A DNA stretch of 42,316 nt from Clostridiales bacterium (GTDB lineage: Bacteria; Bacillota; Clostridia; Christensenellales; Aristaeellaceae): contig SVGW01000021.1 in assembly GCA_015056125.1 (NCBI GenBank), positions 1 through 42,316 on the forward strand, given 5' to 3'. Shown piece by piece: positions 15,812 through 24,980 of this stretch (position 1 is its first letter; every line of letters starts with the position of its first letter). Under the pieces are notes generated by a model that was not told the origin of the DNA, searched no databases, and was given only the letters and a program-made list of their open reading frames with translations. The position numbers and the translations under genes were made by a program.

Positions 15812-16443
15812 TCGATTTTCAGCCCCAGCAGCCCGGAAAGCATCAACGCCTGATCCCTGGTCACCCGAAGGCCCTTTAGATTTAGAATATCCACCACGAT
15901 CCCATCGATTTCGCTGGAGCGCATATCCAGCCCTTTCATCAGCGTATGGCTCCATTCGGAATGCTGCATGCAGCATTCTTGGAAAACAAGATCCTGCCAC
16001 CTCACCGTATAAAATATGCTCTCCTTCAAGGCGCAGCCGGCAAAGGCCACATGCTGCGCTTTTATTTCGGAAAAATTAGCAAAATCCATCAGGCATTCCC
16101 AGAAGGATACATTCATCAGCACGCTATTTGTAAATTGCACCCCCGTCATCCGGCAATCCTGAAAAGCACAGCGCTGCAGGGTGGACTTTGGAAAATGCAT
16201 GCCGCTCAAATCGCATGTTTCAAAGATGCAATCCACAAATACCAGCCGCTCTGCCCCGCAATCTGAAAAGGAACAGCGTTCAAAAAGGCAGCCCGAAAAT
16301 TCCAGGCACATGCCCTGTAATTCAGGCAACGCTTCTCCATAAAAATGGCAGTTTTCCACATCGCCCCGCTCATCCAGGGCTCTTTCTATTTCTTCCTCCA
16401 GCATCGCCGGGCGCAGTTCCTTCATCAATTCAGGCTTGAGCAT
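15808..16443 (-). CDS. Pentapeptide-repeat protein
   Basis: A protein of 211 residues. From about residue 30 to 175 a five-residue period with central aromatic or Leu and frequent Cys is visible (CLFERCSFSDC, LVFVDCIFETCDLSGMHF, TLQRCAFQDC, NVSFWECLMDFANFSE), which would fold as a right-handed quadrilateral beta-helix. Some members mimic DNA and inhibit gyrase, but most have no known role. Cysteines are unusually many. The ATG at 16443 was chosen because AAGGAAGAG precedes it; an ATG 18 bp upstream lacks a good site. It converges with the rRNA methylase gene. Confidence 0.82.
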   Translation of the reverse strand: MLKPELMKELRPAMLEEEIERALDERGDVENCHFYGEALPELQGMCLEFSGCLFERCSFSDCGAERLVFVDCIFETCDLSGMHFPKSTLQRCAFQDCRMTGVQFTNSVLMNVSFWECLMDFANFSEIKAQHVAFAGCALKESIFYTVRWQDLVFQECCMQHSEWSHTLMKGLDMRSSEIDGIVVDILNLKGLRVTRDQALMLSGLLGLKID

Positions 16444-16474
16444 CTCTCTCTTCCTTTCCATTTCGCCTGTCCGT

Positions 16475-16483
16475 ATTATATCA
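16475..16483 (-). promoter_or_regulatory. Extended -10 promoter of the pentapeptide gene
   Basis: On the minus strand TGA-TATAAT (16483-16475) lies about 31 bp upstream of the ATG; there is no clear -35. Confidence 0.5.
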
Positions 16484-16593
16484 TAATGCTCGCCGCCTGC
16501 CCCTTCGGGCCGGTTGCCTCATCATTATATCATACCCAAGTTGTTCCCCAAAAGCTTTTTTGCCTGGAAATGCTTTCATTTACTTTCGTTTTA

Positions 16594-16602
16594 TGATATA
16601 CT
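16594..16602 (+). promoter_or_regulatory. Extended -10 promoter of yerC-pcrA
   Basis: TGA-TATACT (16594-16602) with a weak TTTCAT -35 at 17 bp, 31 bp before the yerC-like start. Confidence 0.55.
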
Positions 16603-16633
16603 AAAGCGGAAAAGCAAGAAAAGAGGGATGCGC

Positions 16634-16924
16634 ATGACACACGATGATACCACCCACTTGCTCCACGCAATTTTGCAATTAAAAACCCCCGAAGAGCTGC
16701 AGCGTTTTTTTGACGACCTGTGCACCATCCAGGAAATCAACAGCATGGCCCAGCGCTTCGAGGTGGCCCGCCATCTGGAAAAAGGTCTCACCTATGCCCA
16801 GATCGCGGAGATTACCCACGCCAGCACCGCCACCATCAGCCGGGTGAACCGGAGCCTGATCTACGGGGCGGAGGGATATAAGCTGGCCATTGAACGTATG
16901 CGCAAAGAAGAAGAGGAAGTATGA
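16634..16924 (+). CDS. YerC/YecD-family TrpR-like DNA-binding protein
   Basis: A protein of 96 residues of the TrpR-related YerC family. Most of the protein is helical, with the helix-turn-helix at about 53-78 (LTYAQIAEITHASTATISRV). The conserved start of the family (LLHAILQLKTPEELQRFFDD, then LCTIQEINSMAQRFEVA) is clear. YerC-type proteins typically sit next to pcrA in Firmicutes, as here, and are thought to be transcription regulators; the target is unknown. The ATG at 16634 has AGAGGG six bases upstream. Its stop overlaps the pcrA start (ATGA). Confidence 0.9.
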   Translation: MTHDDTTHLLHAILQLKTPEELQRFFDDLCTIQEINSMAQRFEVARHLEKGLTYAQIAEITHASTATISRVNRSLIYGAEGYKLAIERMRKEEEEV

Positions 16925-19197
16925 TGGATTTAACCGCACTCAACCCCATGCAGCGGAAGGCCGCCGAAACCTTGGAAGGCCCCCTGCTTATTTTGGCAGG
17001 CGCCGGCAGCGGCAAAACCCGCACCGTCACCTACCGCATTGCCAATCTGATCGCTCAGGGCGTACAGCCCTGGAAGATTCTTGCCCTCACATTTACCAAT
17101 AAAGCCGCCCGGGAAATGAAAGATCGGGTGGAAAAATTAGTGGGCGGCCAGGCTGAAGATATGTGGCTTGGCACGTTCCACTCTGTTTGTGTGCGCATTT
17201 TGCGAAGGGATATTGAAAAGCTGGGCTATCAGCGCTCCTTCACCATCTATGATGAAGATGATCAGAACCGGGTAATCAAGGACGGCCTGAAAATTCTGAG
17301 CCTGGATGAAAGCAAAATTCCCGTTCGGGAAATCCGGGGGAAAATTTCCGATGCCAAAAACCGGATGCTCACCCCCGATGAATGGTTTCAGGAATCTCCC
17401 CGGGATTATCATGCCCAGCAGATTCATGATGTATTTTCCTATTATGAAGAGCGGCTCCGGGCGGCCAATGCCTTGGATTTTGATGATCTGTTGCTGCGCA
17501 CGCTGCAGCTTTTTGTGGATCATCCCCCGGTGCTCGATTTTTATCGGCAGAAATTTCAGTATGTGCATGTGGATGAATATCAGGATACCAATGCCGCCCA
17601 ATACACCTTTGTGCGCCTGATTACTCAGGAAAGCCGCAATCTTTGTGTGGTAGGCGATGATGACCAATCCATCTACGGCTGGCGCGGGGCCGATATCCGC
17701 AATATCCTGGATTTTGAAAAGGATTTTCCGGATGCTCAGGTAATTAAGCTGGAGCAGAATTACCGCTCCACCTCCAATATCCTGGATGCAGCCAATCAGG
17801 TGATCGCCCACAACAAGGGCCGTAAGGAAAAGGCCCTTTGGACGGACGAGGGCGAGGGCGAAAAGATCCGCCTGTTCAGCGCAGGGGATGAGCGGGAAGA
17901 AGCCGCCTGGATCTGCGAACAGATCCGCAAGCTGCAAAAGCAAAATATGCTTTATTCCCAGATGGCCGTGCTCTATCGTATGCATGCCCAGAGCCGCGTG
18001 ATCGAAGAAATGTTCATGCGCGCCGGCATCCCCTATAAGGTATTTGGCGGCACCCGATTCTATGACCGCAAGGAAGTGCGGGATGCCCTGGCTTATCTGC
18101 GGGTGATTGTGAATCCTGCAGACGATGTATCTTTGGTTCGCATTATCAACACCCCCAAGCGCTCCATCGGAGATTCCACGGTATCCTTTTTGCAGGAGCA
18201 CGCCCGGAAGGAAGGGCTGCCCCTCTATTCTGTGATCTCCGATCCCCCCCAGGAGCTTTCCTCCCGGCCCCGCAAGTGCATCGGCGATTTTGCCATGCTG
18301 CTGATGAAATTGACGGCGCTGAAAGATATGCTGCCCCTTTCCGAATTTGTGGAAAGCATGCTCAATGAAACGGGCTTAAAGGCACAGTTTGAAATCGAAG
18401 GCAACGAGGAAGCTCGCTCCCGTCTGGAAAACCTGATGGAATTTGCCGGCGCTGCCCGGGAATTTGAAAATCAGTCCCAGGAAAAAACCCTGGAAGCCTT
18501 CCTGGAAAACGTATCCCTGGTTACCGATCTGGACCGGCAGGAGGAAGCGCCTCAGTATGTAACGCTGATGACCCTCCACAGTGCCAAGGGCCTGGAATAT
18601 GAATCGGTGTTTCTGGCCGGATTGGAAGAGGGAATTTTTCCCTCCATGCGCACCGTCCAGGAGGAATCCAAAATGGAAGAAGAGCGCCGGCTTTGCTACG
18701 TTGGCATCACCCGTGCCAGGAAGCGGCTCTATCTTTCCTTTGCCCGCAGGCGCATGCTCTTTAACCAGATTACCCATAATCCCCCCTCTCCCTTCCTGAA
18801 AGAAATCCCCGAGCGATTGATCATTGATGAATGGGCAGAGGCCACCCGGCAAAAATTTGCCCCTGAGCCGCCCAAGCCTGTGCTGCCTCCCCGCAGAGAG
18901 CGCACCAGGGATTTAAGCTTTGGCACGCCCGGCATGAGCGCCAGCTCCCGAGGTGCGCTGAATATTCCCGGCGTGCAGAAGGGCTTTGTGGTTCCTTCCG
19001 CCGCCCATGCAGTGAAAACGGCGGAAAGCGCCCTCTTTAAGCCCGGCGATCATGTGCTCCACCGGAAATTTGGGGAGGGCACGGTGCAGGAGGTAAGGGG
19101 AAGCGGCGCCGAGGCCCGGATTCAGATTGCGTTCACCGCCTATGGCACCAAGGAATTTTCTCTGTCCATTGCCCCCATTGTAAAGGTAGAAGAATAA
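16921..19197 (+). CDS. pcrA: UvrD/PcrA-type ATP-dependent DNA helicase
   Basis: A protein of 758 residues, a superfamily 1A 3'-5' helicase used in repair and plasmid or replication maintenance. Motifs in order: Walker A LAGAGSGKTRTVTYRI (about 25-40), ALTFTNKAAREMKDRV (Ia), HVDEYQDTNAAQY (Walker B, II), VGDDDQSIYGWRGAD (III), LEQNYRSTSNILDAAN (IV), TLHSAKGLEYESVFLAGLEE (V) and RLCYVGITRARKRLYL (VI). A Tudor-like C-terminal domain (GDHVLHRKFGEGTVQEV) follows a linker. Slightly longer than B. subtilis PcrA. The start overlaps the yerC stop, and ligA follows, the typical pcrA-ligA pair of Firmicutes. Confidence 0.96.
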   Translation: MMDLTALNPMQRKAAETLEGPLLILAGAGSGKTRTVTYRIANLIAQGVQPWKILALTFTNKAAREMKDRVEKLVGGQAEDMWLGTFHSVCVRILRRDIEKLGYQRSFTIYDEDDQNRVIKDGLKILSLDESKIPVREIRGKISDAKNRMLTPDEWFQESPRDYHAQQIHDVFSYYEERLRAANALDFDDLLLRTLQLFVDHPPVLDFYRQKFQYVHVDEYQDTNAAQYTFVRLITQESRNLCVVGDDDQSIYGWRGADIRNILDFEKDFPDAQVIKLEQNYRSTSNILDAANQVIAHNKGRKEKALWTDEGEGEKIRLFSAGDEREEAAWICEQIRKLQKQNMLYSQMAVLYRMHAQSRVIEEMFMRAGIPYKVFGGTRFYDRKEVRDALAYLRVIVNPADDVSLVRIINTPKRSIGDSTVSFLQEHARKEGLPLYSVISDPPQELSSRPRKCIGDFAMLLMKLTALKDMLPLSEFVESMLNETGLKAQFEIEGNEEARSRLENLMEFAGAAREFENQSQEKTLEAFLENVSLVTDLDRQEEAPQYVTLMTLHSAKGLEYESVFLAGLEEGIFPSMRTVQEESKMEEERRLCYVGITRARKRLYLSFARRRMLFNQITHNPPSPFLKEIPERLIIDEWAEATRQKFAPEPPKPVLPPRRERTRDLSFGTPGMSASSRGALNIPGVQKGFVVPSAAHAVKTAESALFKPGDHVLHRKFGEGTVQEVRGSGAEARIQIAFTAYGTKEFSLSIAPIVKVEE

Positions 19198-19203
19198 ACA
19201 AAT

Positions 19204-19237
19204 GATGAACGCACCCCTTCCGTGGGGCGCGTTCGTC
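19204..19237 (+). terminator. Hairpin between pcrA and ligA, weak terminator
   Basis: GATGAACGC plus CCCC (19204-19217) pairs with GGGG plus GCGTTCGTC (19224-19237). Only CATTTCC follows, so the U-tract is poor. It may attenuate read-through or protect pcrA mRNA; ligA has no clear promoter of its own and probably depends on read-through. Confidence 0.5.
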
Positions 19238-19264
19238 ATTTCCGTAAAAAGCGAGGAAAGAAAA

Positions 19265-21238
19265 ATGGATCAGCCCAAGGATATGCGCGCCCTGGTGGAT
19301 TATCTCAACAAAACTGCTCATGCCTATTATGTGCTGGATAATCCCCTGATTTCGGACGCTGAATGGGACAGGCTCTATAATCAGTTGCTGGCCATGGAAA
19401 AGGAAACGGGCATCGTGCTTCCCGATTCTCCCTCCCTTCGGGTGGGCGGCGAGCCCTTGGCCGCTTTCCGCCAGCATCGGCATATCACAAGGCTCTGGAG
19501 CATGGATAAAGCCCAATCGGAAGAGGAACTTTCTGCCTGGTTTGACCGCATCGAAAAGCTACGCAGCCAGGATGAATCCCTGCCGCCCCTTTCCTTTGGC
19601 GTGGAATATAAATTTGACGGGCTCACCTTGAACCTCACCTACGACCAGGGCATGCTCGTTGAAGCCGCTACCCGGGGCAACGGCGAAGTGGGCGAAGCCA
19701 TTCTCCCCCAGGCCCGCACGGTAAAGGACGTGCCTCTTTCCATTCCGTGGAAGGGCAAAATCGAAGTGCAGGGCGAATGCATCATGCGGCTCAGCACCCT
19801 GGAAAAATATAATCAAACCGCGGCGGAGCCCCTGAAAAATGCGCGAAACGCCGCTGCCGGCGCCCTTCGCAATCTGGATCCCGCCATTACCGCCAGCCGT
19901 AATCTTTCCGCCTTTTTCTATCAGGTAGGCACCATTGAAAATGCCCCTTTCAGCGATCAGAAGGGCATGGTGGAATTTTTAAAGGAGCAGGGCTTTTCTA
20001 TCAGCCCTTATTTCCACATCGCCTCCACAAGGGAAGAAGCCCTGCGCCTGGTAAAAGAAATTGAGCAAAAGCGCAGCTCCCTTGATTTCCTCATCGATGG
20101 CGCTGTAATCAAGGTAATGGATCAGCGCACCAGAGAGTTCATGGGCTTTACGGATAAATTTCCTCGCTGGGCGGTGGCCTATAAATTTGCCGCAGAGGAA
20201 GCCACGGCCACCCTGGAAAACGTCACCTGGGAATTGGGGCGCACCGGCAAGCTCACCCCGCTTGCCCATGTATCTCCTGTAGATTTTGCCGGGGTAACGG
20301 TAAAAAAAGCCACCCTCAATAATATGGGCGATATCCAGCGCAAGGATCTTTCCCTTGGCTGCACGGTGTGGATTCGCCGTTCCAATGACGTGATCCCCGA
20401 AATCATGGGAAGGGTAGAGGATGGAGCGGAGGGAGCGCCTATTTTGCCCCCGGATGTTTGCCCTGCCTGCGGCGGACCACTCACTCAGCGGGGGGCGCAC
20501 ATTTTTTGCTTAAACCAAGAATCCTGCCGTCCTCAGGCAGTGGCCCGAATCAAGCATTTTGCCTCCCGGGACGCCATGGATATCGATGGTTTTTCCGGGA
20601 AAACCGCCGATTTGCTCTACGATAAATTAAATATCCGGGATGCCGCCGATCTCTATCGGCTCACCGCGGAACAACTGCAATCCCTGGAAGGATTCCAGGA
20701 TAAACGGGCCAATAACCTGATCCAGGCATTGGAAGAAAGCAAGCACTGCTCTCTTTCCAAATTTCTGCTGGCCATCGGTATCCCCAATATCGGCAAGCGC
20801 ACGGCCCGGGATCTGGCCCAGCATTTTGGCACGCTGGAAAAGGTAGCATCCGCTTCCATGGAGGAATTGCTGGCCATTGATGAAGTAGGCGAAATTGTGG
20901 CCCAAAGCGTGATGGACTTTTTCTCCTTCCCCGAAAACAGGCGCATGATCCAAAGGCTTTTGGAAGCCGGCGTATCCCCCCGGCCAGAAGAAAAAAAGGA
21001 AGGGGGGGCCTTCAGCGGTATCACGCTGGTAGTTACCGGCACCCTGCCCACCTTCTCCCGCCAGGAGGCAGAAAACTTTATCCGCGCCCATGGAGGGGTG
21101 GCCTCCGGCAGCGTCAGCAAAAAAACAGGCTATGTGGTGGCCGGAGAAAATGCGGGAAGCAAGCTGCAAAAAGCCCAAACCCTTGGTATTCCCGTCATCA
21201 CAGAAGAGCAATTGATCAAAATGGCCGAAAACGGCTGA
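19265..21238 (+). CDS. ligA: NAD-dependent DNA ligase
   Basis: A protein of 657 residues that seals nicks in replication and repair using NAD. The NAD-binding Ia domain opens with ALVDYLNKTAHAYYVLDNPL. The adenylation motif is VEYKFDGLTLNL with catalytic Lys116. Further nucleotidyl-transferase motifs are RATRGNGEVGE-like (EAATRGNGEVGE) and DGAVIKV. An OB fold, a four-Cys zinc finger (CPACGGPLTQRGAHIFC plus a final Cys), helix-hairpin-helix repeats (about 480-570) and a C-terminal BRCT domain (about 585-655, GITLVVTGTLPTFSRQEAEN) follow. The ATG at 19265 has GAGGAAAG upstream. Full length. Confidence 0.96.
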   Translation: MDQPKDMRALVDYLNKTAHAYYVLDNPLISDAEWDRLYNQLLAMEKETGIVLPDSPSLRVGGEPLAAFRQHRHITRLWSMDKAQSEEELSAWFDRIEKLRSQDESLPPLSFGVEYKFDGLTLNLTYDQGMLVEAATRGNGEVGEAILPQARTVKDVPLSIPWKGKIEVQGECIMRLSTLEKYNQTAAEPLKNARNAAAGALRNLDPAITASRNLSAFFYQVGTIENAPFSDQKGMVEFLKEQGFSISPYFHIASTREEALRLVKEIEQKRSSLDFLIDGAVIKVMDQRTREFMGFTDKFPRWAVAYKFAAEEATATLENVTWELGRTGKLTPLAHVSPVDFAGVTVKKATLNNMGDIQRKDLSLGCTVWIRRSNDVIPEIMGRVEDGAEGAPILPPDVCPACGGPLTQRGAHIFCLNQESCRPQAVARIKHFASRDAMDIDGFSGKTADLLYDKLNIRDAADLYRLTAEQLQSLEGFQDKRANNLIQALEESKHCSLSKFLLAIGIPNIGKRTARDLAQHFGTLEKVASASMEELLAIDEVGEIVAQSVMDFFSFPENRRMIQRLLEAGVSPRPEEKKEGGAFSGITLVVTGTLPTFSRQEAENFIRAHGGVASGSVSKKTGYVVAGENAGSKLQKAQTLGIPVITEEQLIKMAENG

Positions 21239-21261
21239 ATTGGTATTCCTATCAAAAAGGC

Positions 21262-21289
21262 TTGACAGCGCCTTGATTGCCTGTATAAT
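21262..21289 (+). promoter_or_regulatory. Sigma-A promoter downstream of ligA
   Basis: TTGACA (21262-21267) and TATAAT (21284-21289) are 16 bp apart. The leader to the TTG start is about 80 nt and contains CCTG/CAGG and GCAAAA/TTTTGC stems, the latter enclosed by GGAT/ATCC just before AAAGGAG. Confidence 0.85.
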
Positions 21290-21377
21290 TTGTGTAGAAA
21301 CCTGTGCGCAGGCTTCGGAATTTTTCGGATGATGAAACGCAAAAGCATTTTGCTGCATCCAAAGGAGCGATGATATC

Positions 21378-22415
21378 TTGCTGAGGATCAGCACAGCCAG
21401 GGCCGATCGCTGGGGCGACAAAATTATGAGCGTGCTCAGGGAGCAGCAGCTGGAAGCCTGCCAGGAGAGGCTCACCCGCTGCCCCTCCCAGGGCATTTTC
21501 AGCGAGCTTGGTGAAGAAGAATCCCGGGCGCTTTTCCTTTTTTCCTTTTATGCTCAGGAAATTCGCCGCCATATTCCCAGCCGCCAGGAATTAAGAAGCG
21601 AAGTGCTTGCCATGGTGGAGTGGGAAGCCAGCTTTCTTTCCCCACGGGAAGATGAATTGGTGAAGCGCATGCTCATGGGCGGCGGGCAAACGCCCCTGCA
21701 GGATTGGGATGAAATCAGCGCAGCGGAAGCGCTGATCTCCCGGCTCTGGTGCACGCTGCAAATCGCCGATAACGATACCGCCATCCTGCAATTGGAATTG
21801 CCCCTGGTTGCCCCCATCACCAACGCTATGCTCACGCCCCGGTACACGGCCCTCCGGGAGCGCATTTTTTCCTTTGACGCCACCCTCCACAGTCTATTAT
21901 ATCTTTCAGGCTTTTTGCACGCTTCCGTTCCCATGGAGCATTTTAAAACCGCGCTGCAAAATGCCCATCCCAGCTTGGACAGGCTGATTGCCCGCTATCT
22001 GCGCTCCGCCTTTGATTATACGCAAACCGCCCAGGGGGAAATTCTTTTGCTTCACCCCGGCCTGGCGGATCCGGATCATTTGCTTTCCACCCTCTCCGGC
22101 CTCAGGCCCCCGGAAACCCATCTCACCCGGGAAATGATGCTGGGGGGCATGAATGGCATTCTGCCGGAGGAAATTGCCTCCTGCGAATCCATGCGGGGAG
22201 CGCTCAGCGGTGCGGTGCGCCCGGAATATGATGAGGAAGAAGTGCTGGAAGATCTTCGGATGATGGCCAAGCAGGGGGCCAATCTTCCTGAAATGCGGGA
22301 AGTGCTGGAATCCATGCTCTGCGTGCTGCCCACTCCGGGGATGCTCTCTGCCCTTTCCCAATTGCATCTTCAAACGGTGCGGTGGATGGGGATGCCTTCT
22401 GCGGTGCTGAACTGA
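21378..22415 (+). CDS. Unknown cytoplasmic protein with TTG start
   Basis: A protein of 345 residues that I do not recognise. It is mostly helical, with no signal peptide, membrane segment or known motif. Stretches such as LLYLSGFLHASVPMEHFKTA and EVLEDLRMMAKQGANLPEMR suggest an alpha-helical fold. The TTG start fits AAAGGAG ten bases upstream; there is no ATG with a better site. Codon use is like its neighbours and the frame is open over its whole length, so it is a real gene. It has its own strong promoter (21262-21289), and its stop overlaps the RluA-type start by one base. Confidence 0.75.
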   Translation: MLRISTARADRWGDKIMSVLREQQLEACQERLTRCPSQGIFSELGEEESRALFLFSFYAQEIRRHIPSRQELRSEVLAMVEWEASFLSPREDELVKRMLMGGGQTPLQDWDEISAAEALISRLWCTLQIADNDTAILQLELPLVAPITNAMLTPRYTALRERIFSFDATLHSLLYLSGFLHASVPMEHFKTALQNAHPSLDRLIARYLRSAFDYTQTAQGEILLLHPGLADPDHLLSTLSGLRPPETHLTREMMLGGMNGILPEEIASCESMRGALSGAVRPEYDEEEVLEDLRMMAKQGANLPEMREVLESMLCVLPTPGMLSALSQLHLQTVRWMGMPSAVLN

Positions 22416-23266
22416 TGCAAATGTATGAAGCTGTGATCCCGGAAAATTGGCCTGCCGGTCGCCTGGAAGCCTATCTTTCCCAGGCCTTTCCCCTGCTCCC
22501 TTCCCGAATAATCCGGGAGGCGCTGCAAAAGCGGGATGTGAAAATCAATGGGCAAAGAGCCAATCGGGATGCGCAAACCATTCCCGGCGCCAAGGTGCAG
22601 CTCTATACCGCCTTTGAAGCGGAGCTGCCCCTGGTATATGAAGATGAGCATATCCTTTTAATCAACAAACCCGCCGGAATCAGCTGCGAAATGGACGGCC
22701 GGGGCGGCATGACGGTGATTTCCCTGCTGGAGCAAAAAACGAAGGGTGAATACACTCCCCGGCTCTGCCACCGATTGGATCATCCCACCAGCGGGCTTTT
22801 GCTATTGGCCAAGGATGATGAAAGCGAACAGGCGCTGCTGGAAGCATTTAAGGAACGCACCCTCACCAAGGTGTATCAATGCCTGGTGCGGGGAGAAATG
22901 CGCCCCAAGGAAGCGGTAAAGGAAGCCTTTCTCATCAAGGATGCCAAAGCGGCCAAGGTAAGGGTGATCACCCATGAAACCCCGGGGGCACAGCCCATCG
23001 CCACAAAATATGAAACCCTGTCCTTTGACGGCACAATTTCCCGCCTCCGGGTCACATTGCTCACCGGCAGAACCCACCAAATCCGGGCCCATATGAGCTT
23101 TCTTTCCCATCCTCTGCTGGGGGATGATAAATACGGCGACCGGAACCTGAATAAACGATTGAAAGTGAATGCCCTTAAGCTGTGCGCCTGTGAGTTAACG
23201 TTTCACGCAGGCGGCTGCTTATCCTATCTGGACGGGCGTACCTTCTCCATCCATCCCCCATTCTAA
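22415..23266 (+). CDS. RluA-family pseudouridine synthase
   Basis: A protein of 283 residues, the second RluA-type enzyme in the window. An S4-like N-terminal region lies at about 15-60 (RLEAYLSQAFPLLPSRIIRE, then DVKINGQRANRD). The catalytic domain has LLINKPAGISCEMDGRGG and the HRLDHPTSGLLLLAKDD motif (catalytic Asp, about 119-135), then GRTHQIRAHMSFLSHPLLGD. The RNA target is not known. The start codon shares a base with the preceding stop (TGATG) and lacks a strong ribosome site, which suggests translational coupling. Confidence 0.9.
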   Translation: MQMYEAVIPENWPAGRLEAYLSQAFPLLPSRIIREALQKRDVKINGQRANRDAQTIPGAKVQLYTAFEAELPLVYEDEHILLINKPAGISCEMDGRGGMTVISLLEQKTKGEYTPRLCHRLDHPTSGLLLLAKDDESEQALLEAFKERTLTKVYQCLVRGEMRPKEAVKEAFLIKDAKAAKVRVITHETPGAQPIATKYETLSFDGTISRLRVTLLTGRTHQIRAHMSFLSHPLLGDDKYGDRNLNKRLKVNALKLCACELTFHAGGCLSYLDGRTFSIHPPF

Positions 23267-23284
23267 AGAAAAGGAATTTGCACC

Positions 23285-24109
23285 ATGAATGATTTGCCCC
23301 CCATTCGTTTGATCGTATTGGATATCGACGGCACATTGTTTAATTCCGAGCGAGTCATCCCGGATGAAAACATCCGCGCAATTCACGAAGCCCAGGCGCA
23401 GGGCATTTCCGTTGCCATTGCCACCGGACGATTTGCGGAAAATGCCTACCTGATTCTGCAAAAGCACGGCTTATCCTGCACTATTCTCGGTATGAACGGC
23501 AGCAAAATCATCGATGAAAAGAGAAATGTCCTGGCCCTGCATCCCATGTCGCCGGAAACGGTGCAGGCCGTTCATTCCCTGCTTTGCCAGGTAAACACCA
23601 ATTATTTCATCTATACCGAGCATGGCCTGTGCTCCGGACACGAAGATTATCCGCATTATATGGAAGCCAACGTAGAAGAAGTGAAAAAAATGGAAGCGCT
23701 GGGTTATCATTTCAAGCGCGGCAGGGAGATGGCCGACACCTTCTGTCACCAGCCCGTGCTTAAATTCTATGTATCCAACACCGTGCCTTTGGATGAAATG
23801 GAGCCGCGCCTTTCTGCCATTCCCGGCCTCAGCCTCACCCGCTTTCGGGATAAGCTGATCGATGTGATGGCCAAAGGGGTGGATAAGGGCTTTGGCGTCC
23901 GGGTGCTGGCAGAAAAAATGGGCATTTCCCTTGCCGAGGTTATGTGCATCGGGGATGATGTGAATGATCTTTCCATGCTGAAAACTGCCGGCTGGAGCGT
24001 GGCCATGGGCAATGCATTTGAGGAGGTAAAGGCTGTTGCCCGCTTCCATACCGATACCAACGACCAATGCGGCGTGGCCAAAGCCATCCGGAAATACGCT
24101 TTAAAATAA
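23285..24109 (+). CDS. Cof-type HAD-IIB phosphatase (first of two tandem copies)
   Basis: A protein of 274 residues of the HAD superfamily, Cof/YwpJ group, which dephosphorylates sugar phosphates, flavin or related phosphates. Motif I is LIVLDIDGTLFNSERVIP (nucleophile Asp about 14), motif II VAIATGRFAENAY, a conserved Lys DKGFGVRVLAEKMG, and motif IV VMCIGDDVNDLSMLKTAGWS. The cap domain between motifs II and III is type C2. The neighbour downstream is a clear paralogue with the same motif wording (PDENIRAIHEAQAQGI against PEENIRAIRAAQEKGI). RBS AAAAGGAA. Substrate unknown. Confidence 0.9.
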   Translation: MNDLPPIRLIVLDIDGTLFNSERVIPDENIRAIHEAQAQGISVAIATGRFAENAYLILQKHGLSCTILGMNGSKIIDEKRNVLALHPMSPETVQAVHSLLCQVNTNYFIYTEHGLCSGHEDYPHYMEANVEEVKKMEALGYHFKRGREMADTFCHQPVLKFYVSNTVPLDEMEPRLSAIPGLSLTRFRDKLIDVMAKGVDKGFGVRVLAEKMGISLAEVMCIGDDVNDLSMLKTAGWSVAMGNAFEEVKAVARFHTDTNDQCGVAKAIRKYALK

Positions 24110-24131
24110 AAAACTTACGATAAAGGAGAGC

Positions 24132-24962
24132 ATGGTTATGGATTCTTCCCTGCCCATTCGCCTGATCGCCACCGATATTGACGGCACGCTGCTCAATTCC
24201 CAAAGGATCATTCCCGAAGAAAATATCCGCGCCATTCGGGCCGCTCAGGAAAAGGGCATCGTGGTAGCCATTGCCTCCGGGCGTTATGTGGAAAACGTAT
24301 ATTTCCTTCTGAAGCAGTATGGCCTCAATTGCCACATCATCGGCGTAAACGGCGCTAAAATCACCGATGAAAAGCGCAATCCCCTGATCCAGCATTTCAT
24401 CGATCCAACGGCTGTGCTTGCAGTGCATCAAAAGCTGCTGGAGCTGGAAGTGGATTATTTCATTTTCGGCAAGAATTCCGTGTGCACTGCCCGGAAAGAA
24501 GTGAAGCATCACAGCGAGCTCTCCCACGGCAAGGAAGTAGAATCCCTGGGCTTTCGGTTTTATCATGGCCCGGAGGAAGCAGTCAAGTGCTGCCAGGCGC
24601 CGGTGCATAAGTTTTTCGTATGCAGCGGAGAGCGAACGGAGGAAATTCGCGCCCAGCTTCAGGATATTCCCGGCATTGAGCTCACCCGTTCCGGCCCCTT
24701 AAACGTGGAAGTAAACCCCATTGGGATCAACAAAGCCCGGGGCATCAAGGATTTGGCCGAGCGCCTGGGCATTTCACTTTCCCAGATAATGACCCTGGGG
24801 GATGAGGAAAACGATATCCCCATGCTGGAAACGGCAGGATACGGCGTGGCCATGGGCAATGGCACCGATGCAGCCAAAGCTGCCGCCCGCTTTGTCACCG
24901 ATACCAATAACCAAGGCGGCTGGGCCAAGGCCGTAAAGAAATATGCCCTGGAAGAAGAATGA
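24132..24962 (+). CDS. Cof-type HAD-IIB phosphatase (second tandem copy)
   Basis: A protein of 276 residues, paralogue of the gene just upstream. Motif I is LIATDIDGTLLNSQRIIP, motif II VVAIASGRYVENVYF, the Lys region NKARGIKDLAERLGIS and motif IV IMTLGDEENDIPMLETAGYG. The cap regions differ more than the core (YFIFGKNSVCTARKEVKHHS here), so the two copies probably act on different substrates. The ATG at 24132 has AAAGGAGAG upstream; a second ATG six bases on is less well spaced. It is followed by a strong bidirectional terminator. Confidence 0.9.
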   Translation: MVMDSSLPIRLIATDIDGTLLNSQRIIPEENIRAIRAAQEKGIVVAIASGRYVENVYFLLKQYGLNCHIIGVNGAKITDEKRNPLIQHFIDPTAVLAVHQKLLELEVDYFIFGKNSVCTARKEVKHHSELSHGKEVESLGFRFYHGPEEAVKCCQAPVHKFFVCSGERTEEIRAQLQDIPGIELTRSGPLNVEVNPIGINKARGIKDLAERLGISLSQIMTLGDEENDIPMLETAGYGVAMGNGTDAAKAAARFVTDTNNQGGWAKAVKKYALEEE

Positions 24963-24980
24963 TCCCATTATTCTGCAATC

